From contig JAJYSW010000063.1 in assembly GCA_021793335.1 (NCBI GenBank), positions 1 to 14,017 of the forward strand: DNA of 14,017 nt, in the 5' to 3' direction. Below the pieces are notes generated by a model. The model did not search any database and was not told the origin of the DNA. It saw only the letters and a list, made by a program, of their open reading frames with translations. The stretch is from Actinomycetes bacterium (GTDB lineage: Bacteria > Actinomycetota > Actinomycetes > Mycobacteriales > Micromonosporaceae). The translations under genes and the position numbers were made by a program. Positions 12,410-14,017 of this stretch are shown piece by piece (position 1 is the first letter of the stretch; every line of letters begins with the position of its first letter).

Positions 12410-14017
12410 ATGGAACAGCTGAGAGCGAACGACGCCGCGGTCCTCCCCGATGAGGACCGCATCGAACTGCCCGCGAGCTGGACAGGAGCGCTCCTTCCCC
12501 AGCGCGGCAAGCGTCCCGGACGCGAAGTCCGCCTCGACCGCGAAGCGCCCCGGACCGTTCGGGAACTGATCCGGCGGCACAAGGAAGAACTGCTCGATGC
12601 CCTGGCTCGCCCCGAGAACCGACACTACGTGGCCGCCTCCGAGGCGTACATCGAAGGCGGAGCGGATGCGCGCGGCGCCGGAGCGGTCAGCACGCTCCTG
12701 CTCCACTCCGGCAGCGCCCGGGCGAGCCTCGCGCTGCGGCCCGAGCTCGACGCATGGGTGCTCGACCACGGGCTGCCGTTCGCCGTGTGCGCCTCGATCG
12801 AGAGGTTCGCGGTCGGCACCAGGTGGGACGGCGCGGACAAGTGGGACCGGACGCTCAAGAGCCGCATCCTCGAACCGACGGGCGTCTACGCGCTGCACCC
12901 TGTCATTCAGGAACTGAGCAAGGGCATCGTCCTCCTGCGGTCACTCCTGGCGGATACCTCGGACGAGGAATACGCGGCCGTGGTGGAAGCCGCCGCGGCC
13001 CACCGCGACAGTCCCGTCAAACGGCTGATCGCCATGCTGCTGCTTCCCACCGAACGGGCCTGGGGCGACCAGGCGTGCTTGGACTACGCGACGGGGCCGG
13101 CCTACTGGTATGGCGACCGGGTCATGTTCCATGCGGTGCAGAGCGCCGAGCAGGCCGCCGCCGCGGAGATGACGAGGATCGATCACTACCAGATCACCAG
13201 CGGATCGCTCGCGCCCCTGGTCGACAATCTGGGATCCCAGAGCCTGCCGATATTGACGGAGACCCTGGGCCGGTCCTCGCTCAACGCGGGCGAGCGCCGG
13301 CTGCTGCTGAGCGCCGTCGCAATGCTGCCGAGCGACCAGGCCGTGGAGTACCTGCTCGACCACCTGGCCGAACCCCACGTCTTCAGCGCTGCGGCCGAAG
13401 CCGCCGCCCGGTTCCCGGTGCGCACACTGCGCGCGATCGCACGGATGGCGGACGGCGCGGACGCAGGGAACCGCCGCAAACTCGCCGGGCTCGCGAACGC
13501 GAACCCCACCGCAGTGACGGCAGCGGCGCGCACGGTGCTGACCGGAGACGAACGCGCCGCGATCGACGGCCTGCTCACCGGCCTGGACACCGTCGAGGAC
13601 GCCGCCTCCGAGGACCTGCCCGCGCTGCTCGTCGACCCACCGTGGCGACGCCGTCGCGCTGAACGCAAGTCCGCCGTCATCGCAGGTCTGGAACCGCCCG
13701 CGGCGCATCGGATGGTGTGGGCCGAAGGCGAACAGCAGCGCTGGGCCTCCCTCCGAGACGACTGCTACAGCGGTTTCAACGACCGGGACTGGCAACACTT
13801 CGTCCAGGACCCCAACGCCCCCAACTGGGGGCACCGGCTCGGCGCAGTCCTCGCCTATGGACCCGAGGCGCTGGCCGAGGAACACCTGGACCGGTGGGAG
13901 CCGCCGCTGTGCTCGGAGTCGGCCAGGCGCCTCCAGGCCATGCTCGGGCGCTTCGGCACCCGGGTGTCCCACCGGGTCGTGGCCTATCTGCGCGACCACT
14001 CGGCGTATCACGAGGCG
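12410..14017 (+). CDS. DUF4132 (MolR/YehI-like) family protein, N-terminal part, continues past window
   Basis: The frame is open from the ATG at 12410 to the window edge (536 codons, no stop), so only the N-terminal part of a large soluble protein is visible. Features are an N-terminal segment LPASWTGALLPQRG (20-33) like the start of actinobacterial DUF4132 proteins, and a mostly alpha-helical, Ala/Leu-rich middle region of HEAT-like character. LPALLVDPPWRRRRAER (403-419) is followed by GLEPP and VWAEGEQQRW (436-445), which is the part most characteristic of this family. No signal peptide or membrane segment is seen. The C-terminal DUF4132 domain itself, and any WGR domain, would lie outside. 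The molecular function of the family is unknown. No Shine-Dalgarno precedes the ATG, and no in-frame upstream start is visible. Assignment rests on recalled motif similarity, so it is moderate. Confidence 0.62.
   Translation, partial: MEQLRANDAAVLPDEDRIELPASWTGALLPQRGKRPGREVRLDREAPRTVRELIRRHKEELLDALARPENRHYVAASEAYIEGGADARGAGAVSTLLLHSGSARASLALRPELDAWVLDHGLPFAVCASIERFAVGTRWDGADKWDRTLKSRILEPTGVYALHPVIQELSKGIVLLRSLLADTSDEEYAAVVEAAAAHRDSPVKRLIAMLLLPTERAWGDQACLDYATGPAYWYGDRVMFHAVQSAEQAAAAEMTRIDHYQITSGSLAPLVDNLGSQSLPILTETLGRSSLNAGERRLLLSAVAMLPSDQAVEYLLDHLAEPHVFSAAAEAAARFPVRTLRAIARMADGADAGNRRKLAGLANANPTAVTAAARTVLTGDERAAIDGLLTGLDTVEDAASEDLPALLVDPPWRRRRAERKSAVIAGLEPPAAHRMVWAEGEQQRWASLRDDCYSGFNDRDWQHFVQDPNAPNWGHRLGAVLAYGPEALAEEHLDRWEPPLCSESARRLQAMLGRFGTRVSHRVVAYLRDHSAYHEA

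Noticed and set aside
1..14017. CRISPR arrays, insertion sequences, transposases, integrases, rRNA or toxin-antitoxin pairs
   Set aside because: I searched by eye on both strands and saw no regularly spaced direct repeats, no transposase or integrase motifs and no rRNA-like sequence.

Overview
The window reads as a stretch of high-GC actinomycete chromosome. The taxonomic evidence is strong codon bias to G/C in third positions, an RbpA (an RNA polymerase-binding protein confined to Actinobacteria), an OpcA (the actinobacterial/cyanobacterial partner of glucose-6-phosphate dehydrogenase), a long mycobacterial-type transaldolase, and divergence of tkt from ctaB, which is a conserved arrangement in mycobacteria and Streptomyces. 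The order tkt-tal-pgi-zwf-opcA-pgl next to rbpA and tpiA-secG fits families such as Micromonosporales or Glycomycetales, but the family cannot be fixed from sequence alone.

Layout. Bases 1-361 hold the C-terminal part of triose-phosphate isomerase (tpiA, + strand), followed by a perfect 15-bp terminator hairpin. A monocistronic secG (653-898, +) with its own strong terminator follows. Next come an MDR-type quinone oxidoreductase-like gene (1036-1959, +) and a 379-bp gene-free stretch. That stretch carries several inverted repeats, including a perfect 10+1+10 dyad, and a near-consensus housekeeping promoter for rbpA (2339-2686, +). A bidirectional hairpin terminator at 2883-2919 separates rbpA from a six-gene operon on the minus strand, read right to left: tkt, tal, pgi, zwf, opcA, pgl (11097 down to 2941). 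A 209-bp divergent region separates tkt from ctaB (11310-12296, +). The window ends inside a large + strand gene (12410-end) that resembles the actinobacterial DUF4132 (MolR/YehI-like) family.

How the genes work together. pgi interconverts fructose-6-phosphate and glucose-6-phosphate. zwf with its effector OpcA makes 6-phosphogluconolactone and NADPH, and pgl opens the lactone. tkt and tal run the non-oxidative branch back to fructose-6-phosphate and glyceraldehyde-3-phosphate, the latter also being the substrate or product of tpiA. The operon therefore encodes a complete pentose-phosphate cycle except for gnd, rpe and rpi. Junctions are very tight (ATGA overlap for opcA/pgl, 2-3 bp for pgi/zwf and tal/pgi), so translational coupling is likely. 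ctaB makes heme O for the terminal oxidase, secG belongs to the Sec translocon, and rbpA acts in transcription.

Most of the window is ordinary central metabolism. The points worth a second look are the dyad-rich rbpA upstream region and leader, a recurring CATTCG/CGAATG element in several promoters, a dyad in the tkt/ctaB divergent region, and the DUF4132 gene at the right edge, whose relatives elsewhere are associated with MoxR ATPase/vWA systems of unknown function. No mobile element, CRISPR array, intact tRNA or rRNA was found.
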